The notes under the pieces: model-generated
The model's database searches: none
Told to the model about the DNA's origin: nothing
What the model saw: only the letters and a program-made list of their open reading frames with translations
Part shown: positions 23,290 through 31,138 of the stretch, in pieces
Layout of the letters: the number at the start of each line of letters is the position of its first letter
How positions within the stretch are numbered: the stretch's first letter is position 1
Made by a program: the position numbers and the translations under genes
Assembly (NCBI GenBank): GCA_045127535.1
Contig: JBGVQN010000024.1
Span: 1 to 45,169 of the forward strand
From: UBA2942 sp045127535
GTDB lineage: Bacteria; Bacillota; Clostridia; Lachnospirales; Lachnospiraceae
DNA length: 45,169 bases
Direction of reading: 5' to 3'

Positions 23290-23490
23290 GACAATATCAT
23301 GACTAAAAAGTGTGTCAACACACAAAAATAGGGAGTGATACTGTGGAAATTCAGAGAGATGTATATCTGGAATAGTTAAAGATCAGAAAAACAATAGGAT
23401 GATTAAAATCATTGGAGGAATATTCCAGACTCATTTAAGAAGATTGTTATCGTGAATGGGACCAAAAAAACGTGGGATTCGAGGGGTGAA
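23290..23490 (+). pseudogene. Decayed copy of the DUF4143-type ATPase gene
   Basis: The first 110 bases match the promoter-proximal leader and first codons of the gene at 14381: GTG at 23343, the inverted repeat TGTGTCAACACACA (23311-23324) and the first about 25 codons. The sequence then jumps to the match of the C-terminal NIPDSFKKIVIVNGTKK region. CAG has become TAG (codon 11) and one base is lost soon after. At the jump both parent sites carry AGGAAT (14455 and 15503 in the intact gene), so a deletion of about 1,050 bases through that short repeat is the likely cause. Confidence 0.85.
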
Positions 23491-23566
23491 CTGCAAAAAT
23501 CAGCCGCTCACCCATTCGATTATTATAGAAGACCTTATTTACAGAAAAGAACTCATAATGCACTAA

Positions 23567-23953
23567 TTAAGATTGATAAATATCTTCTTCAATGATTCTG
23601 TCAACTAAACGCTTTGATTCATCCCTGTTTGGCAGATATAACTCATATTTTGAAACGAATAAATTGCTGTCCATACCATAGGTGGCATATTCAACAAGTA
23701 ATTCATCTTTTTCTTTGCTGAGAATAATGCCAATCGGTGGGTTATCATCCGGCATATTTTCTTCCGTGGCAATGTAACCCATGTACATATTCATTTGACC
23801 GATATCACGGTGCTTCACAGCATTTGTTTTAAGGTCTATCAGCACGAAGCACTTTAAAATTCTGTGGTAGAATACCAAATCACAATGGTATGTGATATTG
23901 CTTATTGTCATTGGATATTGTCTGCCAACGAAGGTAAAACCTTTCCCAATTTG
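23567..23953 (-). pseudogene. C-terminal fragment of a DUF1016 (YhcG-like) nuclease gene
   Basis: The frame reads GKGFTFVGRQYPMTISN, then CDLVFYHRILKCFVLIDLK and PPIGIILSKEKDELLVEYA, matching the PDDEXK nuclease half of DUF1016 proteins (Asp, and Asp-Leu-Lys in place of the usual Glu-Leu-Lys). An in-frame TGA lies just upstream and the N-terminal half is missing. About 129 codons remain. Confidence 0.75.
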
Positions 23954-23974
23954 TCAGACACTGTCTGACAAATT
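23948..23974. repeat. Perfect 27-base palindrome at the edge of the DUF1016 fragment
   Basis: AATTTGTCAGACA and TGTCTGACAAATT flank a single central C (23961). It coincides with the point where the nuclease frame is broken. Confidence 0.7.
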
Positions 23975-24067
23975 GATATAAAACGATATCTGCTAATTCC
24001 AAGTATGCAGGTAAAACGTATTTGCTTTTGTTCCTAAATTATCGTCTTTTTGCCATGTAATTAAAAG

Positions 24068-24412
24068 TTATTTTACAAGATATTGCTCCAGCACAATATC
24101 GTTGATTATATCATCCGGACTCTTTCGGGTATTGTCATATAAATGTCCTTGATTTTCCGGCATTGCTTCCAGTTTTTCCTTTAAAAATAAGGATCTCTCA
24201 ATCATGTCAACATCGCCGCGTATGCATATGCGCTTTTCAATTTCCGCTTTTTCAGCAGTCAGAACAATATAATATAATTCTGCACCATACAATTTAGCCA
24301 ATTCCTGAATACGGGGGAATTCTTCCTCTATTACATAATCAATTAAAACATCCAGGTTCTGTTTCAATGCTCTCTCTGCTGTAGCAATGATACAATCCCA
24401 ATCCTGAATTAT
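24068..24412 (-). pseudogene. C-terminal fragment of a P-loop kinase-like gene
   Basis: The open frame contains WDCIIATAERALKQNLDVLI, then AEIEKRICIRGDVDMIERSL and ends with LEQYLVK. The layout (helix, strand, RxxxRGD, lid-like arginines) resembles small AAA_33/nucleotide-kinase-like proteins, but the P-loop start is missing and a TGA blocks the frame at 24413-24415. The IS element lies about 80 bases away on the missing-N-terminus side. I am unsure of the family. Confidence 0.5.
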
Positions 24413-24494
24413 TCACCCTCATATGGTGAAAATAACTCAATACCACATAGTTACTGTATTTTAACCGAATATTGCATTTCACCCAACAAGTGAT

Positions 24495-25960
24495 AAAGAA
24501 AAAGACCGCTTTCTGTGGTAAAATAAAGGTGTCCAATCAATAAAATACCTAACCAGAAAGGGTCTCCATGGATATTTTAAACACCTTTACACTTAAAAGC
24601 AATAGACAGATTAAAATAAATTTTGACGGAGGTGATTTATCCTCCGATGCAGGGCTTCTTCTTATAAAAGAATTCGCTGCAAAAATCGGCTTTACCAGGC
24701 TGATTCAAAAGAAATTCAAAACCAATGATAAGTCGATTCGTTTTCACAAGGACGATGAAAATCTGATGCAGATGATTTATCAGATCATCTCTGCATACTT
24801 TGAAGATGATCGTGCGGATGAATTAACTTTGGATCCGGTTTTTAATGCCGTCCTTGAGAAATCCGGTCTGGCATCACAGCCAACATTATCGAGATTCTTC
24901 AACCGCATGGATGAAGATACGCTTGTACAGTTCGATGATATTGACAGATGCCTTAGAGATATCATTTATTCCATAAAACGTCCGGAGCACATACTTCTTG
25001 ATCTGGACAGTACCTTATTGGGAACCTATGGCAATCAGGAAGGTGAAGGTTTCAATTTCCATTATCAGGCACATGGCTATCATCCATTACTCTGCTATGA
25101 TGGTCTGACTGGAGATCTTCTGAAAGCGGAACTTCGTAACGGAACCATCTACTGCAGCAATGATGCCGATAAATTTATGGAACCTCTGCTGCAGGAGTAC
25201 ATTGAAAGAGGCATCCAGACCTATCTTCGCGGTGACAGTGGTTTTTCATCCCCCGGGCTTTACAAAACCTGCGAGATGAATGGCTGCACCTATGCCATTC
25301 GTTTAAAGCAGAACGCATCATTGCTCTCCCTTGCTTCTGATAAAGATGAGGACCTGTTCCGGGCAACCAGGAAAGACCTGATCAGTTATGCTGTAACATA
25401 TGGTGAATTCATGTATCAGGCCGGTTCCTGGGATTATCCAAGACGTGTGGTTTTCAAAATAGAAAAGCCTTATGGCCAGCTGACACACATGTACACGTTT
25501 ATTGTTACGAACATGGATTTGGAACCATATCAGATCATCCGGTTTTACTGTGGCCGCGGCAGGATGGAAAACTTTATCAAGGAAGGAAAATGCGGATTTG
25601 ACTTTGCTGCCGTCAGCAGTCGTTCCAAAGTAGTCAATGCCAACCGGCTGCGGCTTCACATGCTTGCTTATAACTTATTCAATTGGTTCAGACGGCTGGT
25701 ACTTCCCGCAAACATGCGAAAACAACAGGTTGATACCATTCGTTTAAAGCTGATAAAGATTGCTGCAAGAGCAGTCCACTCAGCAAGATATATAACCTTC
25801 AAACTGTGCAGTAATTGTCCATATCAAAAGGAATTCCAAAAGACGTTGGAAAATATCCGGCATCTACATGTACAGTTGGAATAGCAGCTATTAACGCACC
25901 TTGGCAGTTTCAAATCTAAAATAACATTATTACAGGGGAAGTTTGCCCTTTTTTTAGGAA
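24495..25960 (+). mobile_element. IS1380-family insertion sequence (ends approximate)
   Basis: An intact transposase gene is flanked by short non-coding ends. The ends were not resolved: left sequence AAAAAGACCGCTTTCTGTGG and the complement of the right end, AAAAAGGGCAAACTTCCCCTG in two parts AAAAAGGGCA and AACTTCCCCTG, show only partial similarity, so the stated borders are estimates. No target duplication was identified. Confidence 0.6.
24568..25884 (+). CDS. IS1380 family transposase
   Basis: 438-residue DDE transposase, uninterrupted. The catalytic triad is visible as ILLDLDSTLLG (Asp), LRGDSGFSSPG (Asp) and GRMENFIKEGK (Glu). The N-terminus FDGGDLSSDAGLLLIKEF is characteristic of the family. 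No AGGAGG-like site precedes the ATG except AGAAAGGG. The element sits among gene fragments, consistent with a site that collects insertions and deletions. Confidence 0.93.
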   Translation: MDILNTFTLKSNRQIKINFDGGDLSSDAGLLLIKEFAAKIGFTRLIQKKFKTNDKSIRFHKDDENLMQMIYQIISAYFEDDRADELTLDPVFNAVLEKSGLASQPTLSRFFNRMDEDTLVQFDDIDRCLRDIIYSIKRPEHILLDLDSTLLGTYGNQEGEGFNFHYQAHGYHPLLCYDGLTGDLLKAELRNGTIYCSNDADKFMEPLLQEYIERGIQTYLRGDSGFSSPGLYKTCEMNGCTYAIRLKQNASLLSLASDKDEDLFRATRKDLISYAVTYGEFMYQAGSWDYPRRVVFKIEKPYGQLTHMYTFIVTNMDLEPYQIIRFYCGRGRMENFIKEGKCGFDFAAVSSRSKVVNANRLRLHMLAYNLFNWFRRLVLPANMRKQQVDTIRLKLIKIAARAVHSARYITFKLCSNCPYQKEFQKTLENIRHLHVQLE

Positions 25961-26121
25961 CGAACAATTCCGATAATAAAATTTTTGAGACGAACTGCGG
26001 AAGGTGTAACAGGAATGAGCATTTTTACAAACTCATGAATAATTCGGGCCAATTGAATTGCAACATATCCTTTTTATTGCCAACGGTAATTATACTATGA
26101 GTGCATTAAATACGGATGCAA

Positions 26122-26886
26122 TTAAGAAACAGGCACATACCCGATCAAATCTTTGATCACTTCTCCTGCCAAAATCAATCCGGCTGCAGAAGGCACAAAT
26201 GCATTGCTGCCTGGTGTCTGTCTGCGGACAGTCCCCATACGGGCAGTATCTGCAGAGAGATCCTTAGGGGAGGCATTGTTTTCTGCGTCTGTAAGAGGGG
26301 TCAGTGGCTTTTCCTTTGAATATACCACTTTCAGCTTCTTGATGCCACGCTTTTTCAGCTCAGTGCGCATGACTCTGGCCAAAGGGCAGACGGAGGTTCT
26401 GTAAATATCTGTTACCTCAAAAGCAGCAGGATCCATTTTATTACCGGCACCCATGGAACTGATAATAGGGGTGTCTGCAGCGTTGGCCTGCATGACCAGA
26501 CCGATCTTGCCGGTGACAGTATCAATGGCATCTACCACATAATCGTAGTCATGAAAATTAAAAAGATCTGCAGTGTCCGGGGTATAAAAGGTTTTGTAGG
26601 TGCGCACGATTGCCTCCGGATGAATATCTGCGATCCGTCTGGCAGCCACATCTACCTTGTACTGTCCAATGGTGCTGTGGGTGGCAATGATCTGACGGTT
26701 TAAATTGGTGAGACAGACCTTGTCATCATCGATCAGATCAAGGGCGCCTACCCCACTGCGTGCCAGGGCTTCTACCACATATCCGCCCACACCGCCTACA
26801 CCAAATACAGCTACCCGGCTGGCAGCCAGCTTGTCCATGGCTTCTTTTCCAATCAGCAGTTCAGTTCTTGAAAATGGATTTGACAC
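26122..26886 (-). CDS. tcdA: tRNA threonylcarbamoyladenosine dehydratase
   Basis: E1-like adenylyltransferase that cyclises the t6A base at tRNA position 37 to ct6A. 254 residues. The nucleotide-binding motif is VFGVGGVGGYV with DDDKVCLTNLNRQ following, and the family's later segments AIDTVTGKIGL and SVCPLARVMRTELKKRGI are present. The start is GTG at 26886, preceded by AGGAGGA. It stands alone on the minus strand next to the IS element; a second E1-like protein in the window, ThiF at 34 kb, lacks these C-terminal features. Confidence 0.9.
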   Translation of the reverse strand: MSNPFSRTELLIGKEAMDKLAASRVAVFGVGGVGGYVVEALARSGVGALDLIDDDKVCLTNLNRQIIATHSTIGQYKVDVAARRIADIHPEAIVRTYKTFYTPDTADLFNFHDYDYVVDAIDTVTGKIGLVMQANAADTPIISSMGAGNKMDPAAFEVTDIYRTSVCPLARVMRTELKKRGIKKLKVVYSKEKPLTPLTDAENNASPKDLSADTARMGTVRRQTPGSNAFVPSAAGLILAGEVIKDLIGYVPVS

Positions 26887-27044
26887 AATAGTTCCTCCTG
26901 TAAATCCTATTATACCAATAGACTATAGAATATATACTAACAAGTGGGGGCAGATTTGTCAATACAGGGGATGCTGCCGGGCAGTGACTTTGCTGGTGCA
27001 GACGTATTGGAGCCCGGGACCCATATGCATGGATCAGGCAGGTC

Positions 27045-28235
27045 TCATTCTGTTACCGTTTCATTTGCACAAACCTGCAGGATCTTATCTGCTGCACCTT
27101 TGGCACCGGAGCATCTTTGAAAGCCTTCCCCAATCTTTGCAGCATTTTCCTGATAAGAACTATGTTCCAATATGGTATGGACTGCGTGGAGAATGGAGTT
27201 GGCATCCGTCTTGCCTAGCTTGATGCCGGCACCTAACTGCAGTACCCGTTCTGCAACGCCGCCCTGTTCCGGGGTCTGGGGAAGCATGATCAAAGGTACT
27301 CCAAAATACAGGCTTTCGCTGACACTGTTCATTCCGCAGTGGGAAATAAATACATCTGCTTTTTGAAGCACTGCGATTTGATCAATATGCTGTGTAACAA
27401 ATATATGCTCCGGCAGGTCTCCTAAATCTGCAATCGAAACCAGGCTGCCTACAGACATAATGACCTGATAATCTGTAGAAGCAAACGCATGGATGCACCG
27501 CTTATACAGCGCCAGCAGGTCGTTATTGACTGTCCCCATTGAAACATAAATAAGCTTGTCTTTTGTTTTTATGATCTCGTCTGCTGCAGGGCGAATAGAA
27601 GGTCCCACAAAAGCATATTTGTCTGAGAATGTCTCCGAGCAGGGCTGGAACTCAGGGGAGGTGTAAACCACGGTATGGGTATGTTCATCATTTTGAATGA
27701 TATCCAGGATAGTATGAATGGGGTATCCTTTATCCTGCAGCCGCTTAATGTGCTTATTGACTTTTGGCATGGAGAACAGCATTTGAAACAAGTCTCCAAT
27801 GCTTTGCTTCATGATTTGGGCCGAATGCTGATTAAAGGCAAAGGTAGTGGTTGAGGAAACAAAAGGAATACCCAGCTTCAGAGCCACTGCCTTACCCCAG
27901 GCTGCCATAGAGTCAGCAACGATACAATCTGGTTTCAGCATCTCCATATGGGTGCAGACAGTATCGTCAAGAGCCAGCGTAGTATCAACCAGGAGCTGGG
28001 TGGAAAATGCCAGATCTTTTCCTACGCGGGCGGAATCTTTGGGTGTGAGTTTTTGCTCCGTATCGTAATCATCACAGGCGACAAAGGTGGCTCCGGCAGA
28101 TTCTATTTTGTCCCGCATAATATTGTAGGAATAATACCATACCTGATGCCCCCGGGCAATGAGTTCTTTTACGACCCCCAATGTAGGATTGGTATGTCCG
28201 TGAGCCGGAATACAAAAGAAAACGATCTTGCTCAT
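27045..28235 (-). CDS. Macrolide-type (MGT, GT1) glycosyltransferase
   Basis: GT-B fold glycosyltransferase of the UDP-sugar-dependent MGT/YjiC type, 396 residues from ATG 28235. GGAGGGG inside the end of the preceding gene serves as its ribosome binding site. The N-terminal acceptor half begins IVFFCIPAHGHTNPTLGVVK; the C-terminal donor half has ISHCGMNSVSESLYFGVPLI and PQTPEQGGVAERV. Relatives glycosylate macrolides, flavonoids or lipids; the substrate here is unknown. It is cotranscribed with the AbrB-like regulator, whose stop lies one base before the start. Confidence 0.88.
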   Translation of the reverse strand: MSKIVFFCIPAHGHTNPTLGVVKELIARGHQVWYYSYNIMRDKIESAGATFVACDDYDTEQKLTPKDSARVGKDLAFSTQLLVDTTLALDDTVCTHMEMLKPDCIVADSMAAWGKAVALKLGIPFVSSTTTFAFNQHSAQIMKQSIGDLFQMLFSMPKVNKHIKRLQDKGYPIHTILDIIQNDEHTHTVVYTSPEFQPCSETFSDKYAFVGPSIRPAADEIIKTKDKLIYVSMGTVNNDLLALYKRCIHAFASTDYQVIMSVGSLVSIADLGDLPEHIFVTQHIDQIAVLQKADVFISHCGMNSVSESLYFGVPLIMLPQTPEQGGVAERVLQLGAGIKLGKTDANSILHAVHTILEHSSYQENAAKIGEGFQRCSGAKGAADKILQVCANETVTE

Positions 28236-28236
28236 A

Positions 28237-28461
28237 TTATTCCCCTCCATTGCCATCTTCTATTTCAGAAAAAATATGTTTAATATATTGGTCTTGCAGC
28301 TCTCTGGGCAAAATGGCAATGCCCTGCTTGGCATCCCCTAATACTAAAATTTCGCTGCCAGGCTGCAGCTGGAACATATCTCTTGCCTCTTTTGGAATGA
28401 CAAACTGACCCTTTTCGCCGATTTTTACGATCCAGGCATATTTTCCATCCGGGAAATTCAT
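28237..28461 (-). CDS. AbrB/MazE/SpoVT-type DNA-binding protein
   Basis: 74 residues with the swapped-hairpin AbrB fold: IVKIGEKGQFVIPKEARDMF, then LQPGSEILVLGD. GGAGGTG precedes the ATG. It lies just upstream of the glycosyltransferase gene in the same transcript and probably controls it or itself; no toxin gene is adjacent, so an antitoxin role is less likely. Confidence 0.85.
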   Translation of the reverse strand: MNFPDGKYAWIVKIGEKGQFVIPKEARDMFQLQPGSEILVLGDAKQGIAILPRELQDQYIKHIFSEIEDGNGGE

Positions 28462-28529
28462 AACAGCACCTCCGAAAGTATGATTGGTATGAATGATTAT
28501 ACTTCAAAAGCAAATAAAAATCAACTGTC

Positions 28530-28596
28530 TTATGGAGAGTACCTTATGGAAAGTACCTTATGGAAAGTACCTTATGGAAAGTACCTTATGGAGAGG
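28530..28596. repeat. 14-base tandem repeat (4.7 copies)
   Basis: TTATGGAAAGTACC, with the first copy reading TTATGGAGAGTACC, is repeated at 28530, 28544, 28558 and 28572, with a partial copy from 28586. It lies between the thiD end and the AbrB promoter region. Three of the copies are identical, which points to recent slippage. Confidence 0.88.
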
Positions 28597-28603
28597 CTTG
28601 CAG

Positions 28604-28636
28604 ACAAATCTATATAGAGTGGTTATATAGATTTGT
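28604..28636. repeat. AT-rich perfect hairpin after thiD
   Basis: ACAAATCTATATA (28604-28616) and TATATAGATTTGT (28624-28636) flank a seven-base loop. It lies 14 bases beyond the thiD stop, so it may mark the 3' end of the thiamine transcript, although no T-run follows on the minus strand. Confidence 0.7.
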
Positions 28637-28649
28637 ATAGGCGGTACTG

Positions 28650-29468
28650 TTACAGGACTGTATCTGCTGCATGTTTTGCAAATTCACCATCCAACGAAAA
28701 TGCATGATTCATTGGGCCGCTGCCCTGTCCCAGATCCAGCATGGCTGCCAATGCGCCGGATATATATGCCTTGGCTCTTTGTACGGAAGCAGTCAGATCA
28801 AAGCCCTTTGCCAGATTGGCGGCAATGGCGCTGGAAAGGGTGCAGCCTGTGCCATGGGTGTTGGCAGTAGGGATCCGTGTGCCATGGAACCAGTGGAATG
28901 TACCGTCTGCATACAGCAGGTCGTTGGCATCATTGAGACTATGGCCGCCCTTGCACAATACAGCACAGCCGTAGGTCTCGCTGATCGATCTGGCTGCGGT
29001 GACCATGTCTTCCTGATTATGAATGGACATTTCAGCCAGGATCTCAGCCTCCGGAATGTTAGGCGTAATGATGGATGCAAGGGGCAGCAGCTCCTGCTTT
29101 AAAACAGCCACTGCCTCCTCCTTGATCAGCCTGGCGCCGCTGGTCGCCACCATGACCGGGTCCACCACAATATTGACTGCATGAAAGGCCTGTAATCTGC
29201 GGGCAATGACCCGGATCAGCTGACTGGAGGATACCATGCCGATCTTAACTGCATCGGGACGGATGTCTGTAAAAATGCAGTCGATCTGCTGCTCCAAAAA
29301 CAGGGGAGTGGATTCTAAAATGCTTTGTACGCCCATGGTGTTCTGGGCGGTCAGTGCAGTGATGGCACTCATGGCATAGACGCCGTTCATGGTCATTGTT
29401 TTGATATCTGCCTGAATACCAGCGCCTCCGCTGGAATCGCTTCCGGCAATTGTTAATGCAGTGTTCAT
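28650..29468 (-). CDS. thiD: Hydroxymethylpyrimidine/phosphomethylpyrimidine kinase
   Basis: Phosphorylates HMP and HMP-phosphate to HMP-pyrophosphate, one of the two precursors of thiamine phosphate. 272 residues from ATG 29468, preceded by AAAGGAATTTTC. The N-terminal AGSDSSGGAGIQAD and the C-terminal GTGCTLSSAIA with catalytic Cys are present. It is the last gene of the thiamine operon, separated from thiE by a long palindromic repeat. Confidence 0.94.
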   Translation of the reverse strand: MNTALTIAGSDSSGGAGIQADIKTMTMNGVYAMSAITALTAQNTMGVQSILESTPLFLEQQIDCIFTDIRPDAVKIGMVSSSQLIRVIARRLQAFHAVNIVVDPVMVATSGARLIKEEAVAVLKQELLPLASIITPNIPEAEILAEMSIHNQEDMVTAARSISETYGCAVLCKGGHSLNDANDLLYADGTFHWFHGTRIPTANTHGTGCTLSSAIAANLAKGFDLTASVQRAKAYISGALAAMLDLGQGSGPMNHAFSLDGEFAKHAADTVL

Positions 29469-29489
29469 GAAAATTCCTTTCTCAATACG

Positions 29490-29790
29490 GTTGCAATAGA
29501 TATTAAAAAAATACATACCGGACGCTTTGAGAAGTGCCTGTCAGAAAATATTTTCACGCAGGCACGCTCTCGCTTCGGTAAAAACGCAGCGGTACTAATA
29601 AATTTTGCGCCTGTGGCGCAAAATTTAAAGTGCCGGCGTTTTTAAGAGCCTGCTTAGAAAACATTTTCTGACAGGCACTTCTCAAAGCTGGTATTGGATA
29701 TAGTTACGTAAGAGCTTATATGATTGTACTAGGCACTTCCCAAAACTGGTATTGGATACAGTTTTGCAATGGTCTATATGATCGTAAGTA
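29490..29790 (-). repeat. Nested palindrome C between thiE and thiD
   Basis: A perfect 25-base inverted repeat (29525-29549, 29663-29687) encloses the core CTCTCGCTTCGGTAAAAACG, CAGCGGTACTAA, a central perfect hairpin AAATTTTGCGCC-TGT-GGCGCAAAATTT (29600-29626) and GTGCCGGCGTTTTTAAGAG. Right-end sequence is present twice (GCTGGTATTGGATATAGTT near 29688 and a diverged second copy near 29746). Very similar to the element at 33.3 kb. Confidence 0.85.
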
Positions 29791-29838
29791 TTTGTAGAGT
29801 GATTGCTCAATTGTGATCATCACAAGTGCTTGGCGCGG

Positions 29839-30480
29839 TCAGAAGGATACGATAGATAAGGCCTTGTGTTTTAACGCCTGGGCTGCTTTTTGGATATCTT
29901 CAGCGGCAAAGAGGGCGGAGACTACAGCTACTCCCTGCATGCCGCAGCCGGCAAGGGTCTCTATGTTGGACAGGCTGATGCCTCCTATGGCTACGGCAGG
30001 AATGGATACAGAAGCACAGATGGCCTTGATCTGCGCATTGGTAATGCGGATGGCAGTGGTCTTGGTGGGAGAGGGAAAGACTGCGCCTACTCCCAGGTAG
30101 TTTGCACCGGCGGCTTCTGCTTCTTTGGCCTGGGCGATGGTTTTGGCGGTGGCACCTATGATAAAATCTGCGCCGGCTCTTTTGCGGATCTCTACAACGG
30201 GGCAGTCTGTGATCCCTACGTGGACACCGTCTGCGCCGCTTTTGAGCGCTACTTCTACGTTGTCATTGATCAGTAAGGGGACATGGTATCTGTGGCACAG
30301 TTCTTTGACTTGAAGGGCTTCTTCTAAAAATGCTGCTTCATCCAGGTCTTTTTCACGCAGCTGGATACAGGTGACACCCCCTGCCAGGGCATCTTCGATC
30401 TGCTGATATAGGGTCTGACGGCCTGTCCAGGAGCGGTCAGTGACTCCGTACAACAGCAAATGATGAGGATTAAATTTCAT
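29839..30480 (-). CDS. thiE: Thiamine-phosphate synthase
   Basis: Joins HMP-PP and thiazole phosphate to thiamine monophosphate. 213 residues from ATG 30480; upstream in-frame codons lack family similarity. TIM barrel with CIQLREKDLDEAAF, the pyrophosphate-binding GVGAVFPSPTKTTA and PAVAIGGISLSN. It follows the tenI-like paralogue in the operon. Confidence 0.92.
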   Translation of the reverse strand: MKFNPHHLLLYGVTDRSWTGRQTLYQQIEDALAGGVTCIQLREKDLDEAAFLEEALQVKELCHRYHVPLLINDNVEVALKSGADGVHVGITDCPVVEIRKRAGADFIIGATAKTIAQAKEAEAAGANYLGVGAVFPSPTKTTAIRITNAQIKAICASVSIPAVAIGGISLSNIETLAGCGMQGVAVVSALFAAEDIQKAAQALKHKALSIVSF

Positions 30481-30535
30481 GGGCTTTACCTGCTTTCTAT
30501 TATGTGTGTTAGGAATATTGTTTTCAGCGGGGCTG

Positions 30536-31138
30536 TCAGGAGTGCTGCAGTTCAAATTGCTGCAGATATAGCTGGGGGTCCGGGCACTGCATGAAGCCGC
30601 TCATGACACAGGCTCCTTTTGCGCCTGCGCTGCGTACTGCAGAGATATTGGTACTGCTGATCCCCCCAATGGCATAGACAGGTATGGGCGCCAGTTCGCA
30701 GATCTCCTGCAAAAAATCAATGCCCCGGCTGGGCACACCCTTTTTACAGTCTGTAGGAAAAATATGCCCTGCAATGAGATAGGTGGCTCCAAGCTGTACT
30801 GCCTCCAAGGCTTCTGCAGCAGAGTGGCAGGAAGCCCCCAGAACCTGAAAGGCTGCTTTTTGCGCAGGGTCTAATGTCCGCAGGATGGGCAGAGGCAGAT
30901 GGAGCGCAGGCGCATGCAGCTCTATGGCAGTATTTACAAAGGTGTGCAGGATACAGGGGACGTGATGTGCCCTGCAGATCTCTGTCACCTCTGCAGCAAG
31001 GGCTTTATATTCCGGTTCAGGCAGATCCTTTTCCCGCAACAGGATCCCTGCAGGAGAAGCCTTGGCGATTGCTTCGATTCGGGAGAGGAAGTCTCCCTGG
31101 CACAGGGTTCGGTTTGTAATACACAGAAGATCAGACAT
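30536..31138 (-). CDS. tenI: TenI-type thiazole tautomerase (ThiE paralogue)
   Basis: ThiE-fold protein, 200 residues. It retains ILLREKDLPEPEY but has the TenI-like histidine in GASCHSAAEA and GHIFPTDCKKGVPSRG, so it probably aromatises the thiazole product of ThiG rather than forming thiamine phosphate. ATG 31138 overlaps the thiH stop by eight bases; an ATG at 31150 is in frame. Neither has a strong ribosome binding site, which suggests coupling to thiH. Confidence 0.82.
   Translation of the reverse strand: MSDLLCITNRTLCQGDFLSRIEAIAKASPAGILLREKDLPEPEYKALAAEVTEICRAHHVPCILHTFVNTAIELHAPALHLPLPILRTLDPAQKAAFQVLGASCHSAAEALEAVQLGATYLIAGHIFPTDCKKGVPSRGIDFLQEICELAPIPVYAIGGISSTNISAVRSAGAKGACVMSGFMQCPDPQLYLQQFELQHS

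Noticed and set aside
24495..25960. Exact terminal inverted repeats of the IS1380 element
   Set aside because: The left and right ends share only scattered bases by eye, so borders were left approximate.
28237..28461. AbrB-like protein as antitoxin of a toxin-antitoxin pair
   Set aside because: The coupled downstream gene is a full-length glycosyltransferase, not a toxin.
28530..28596. CRISPR-like array
   Set aside because: Units are contiguous 14-base repeats with no spacers and no cas genes nearby.
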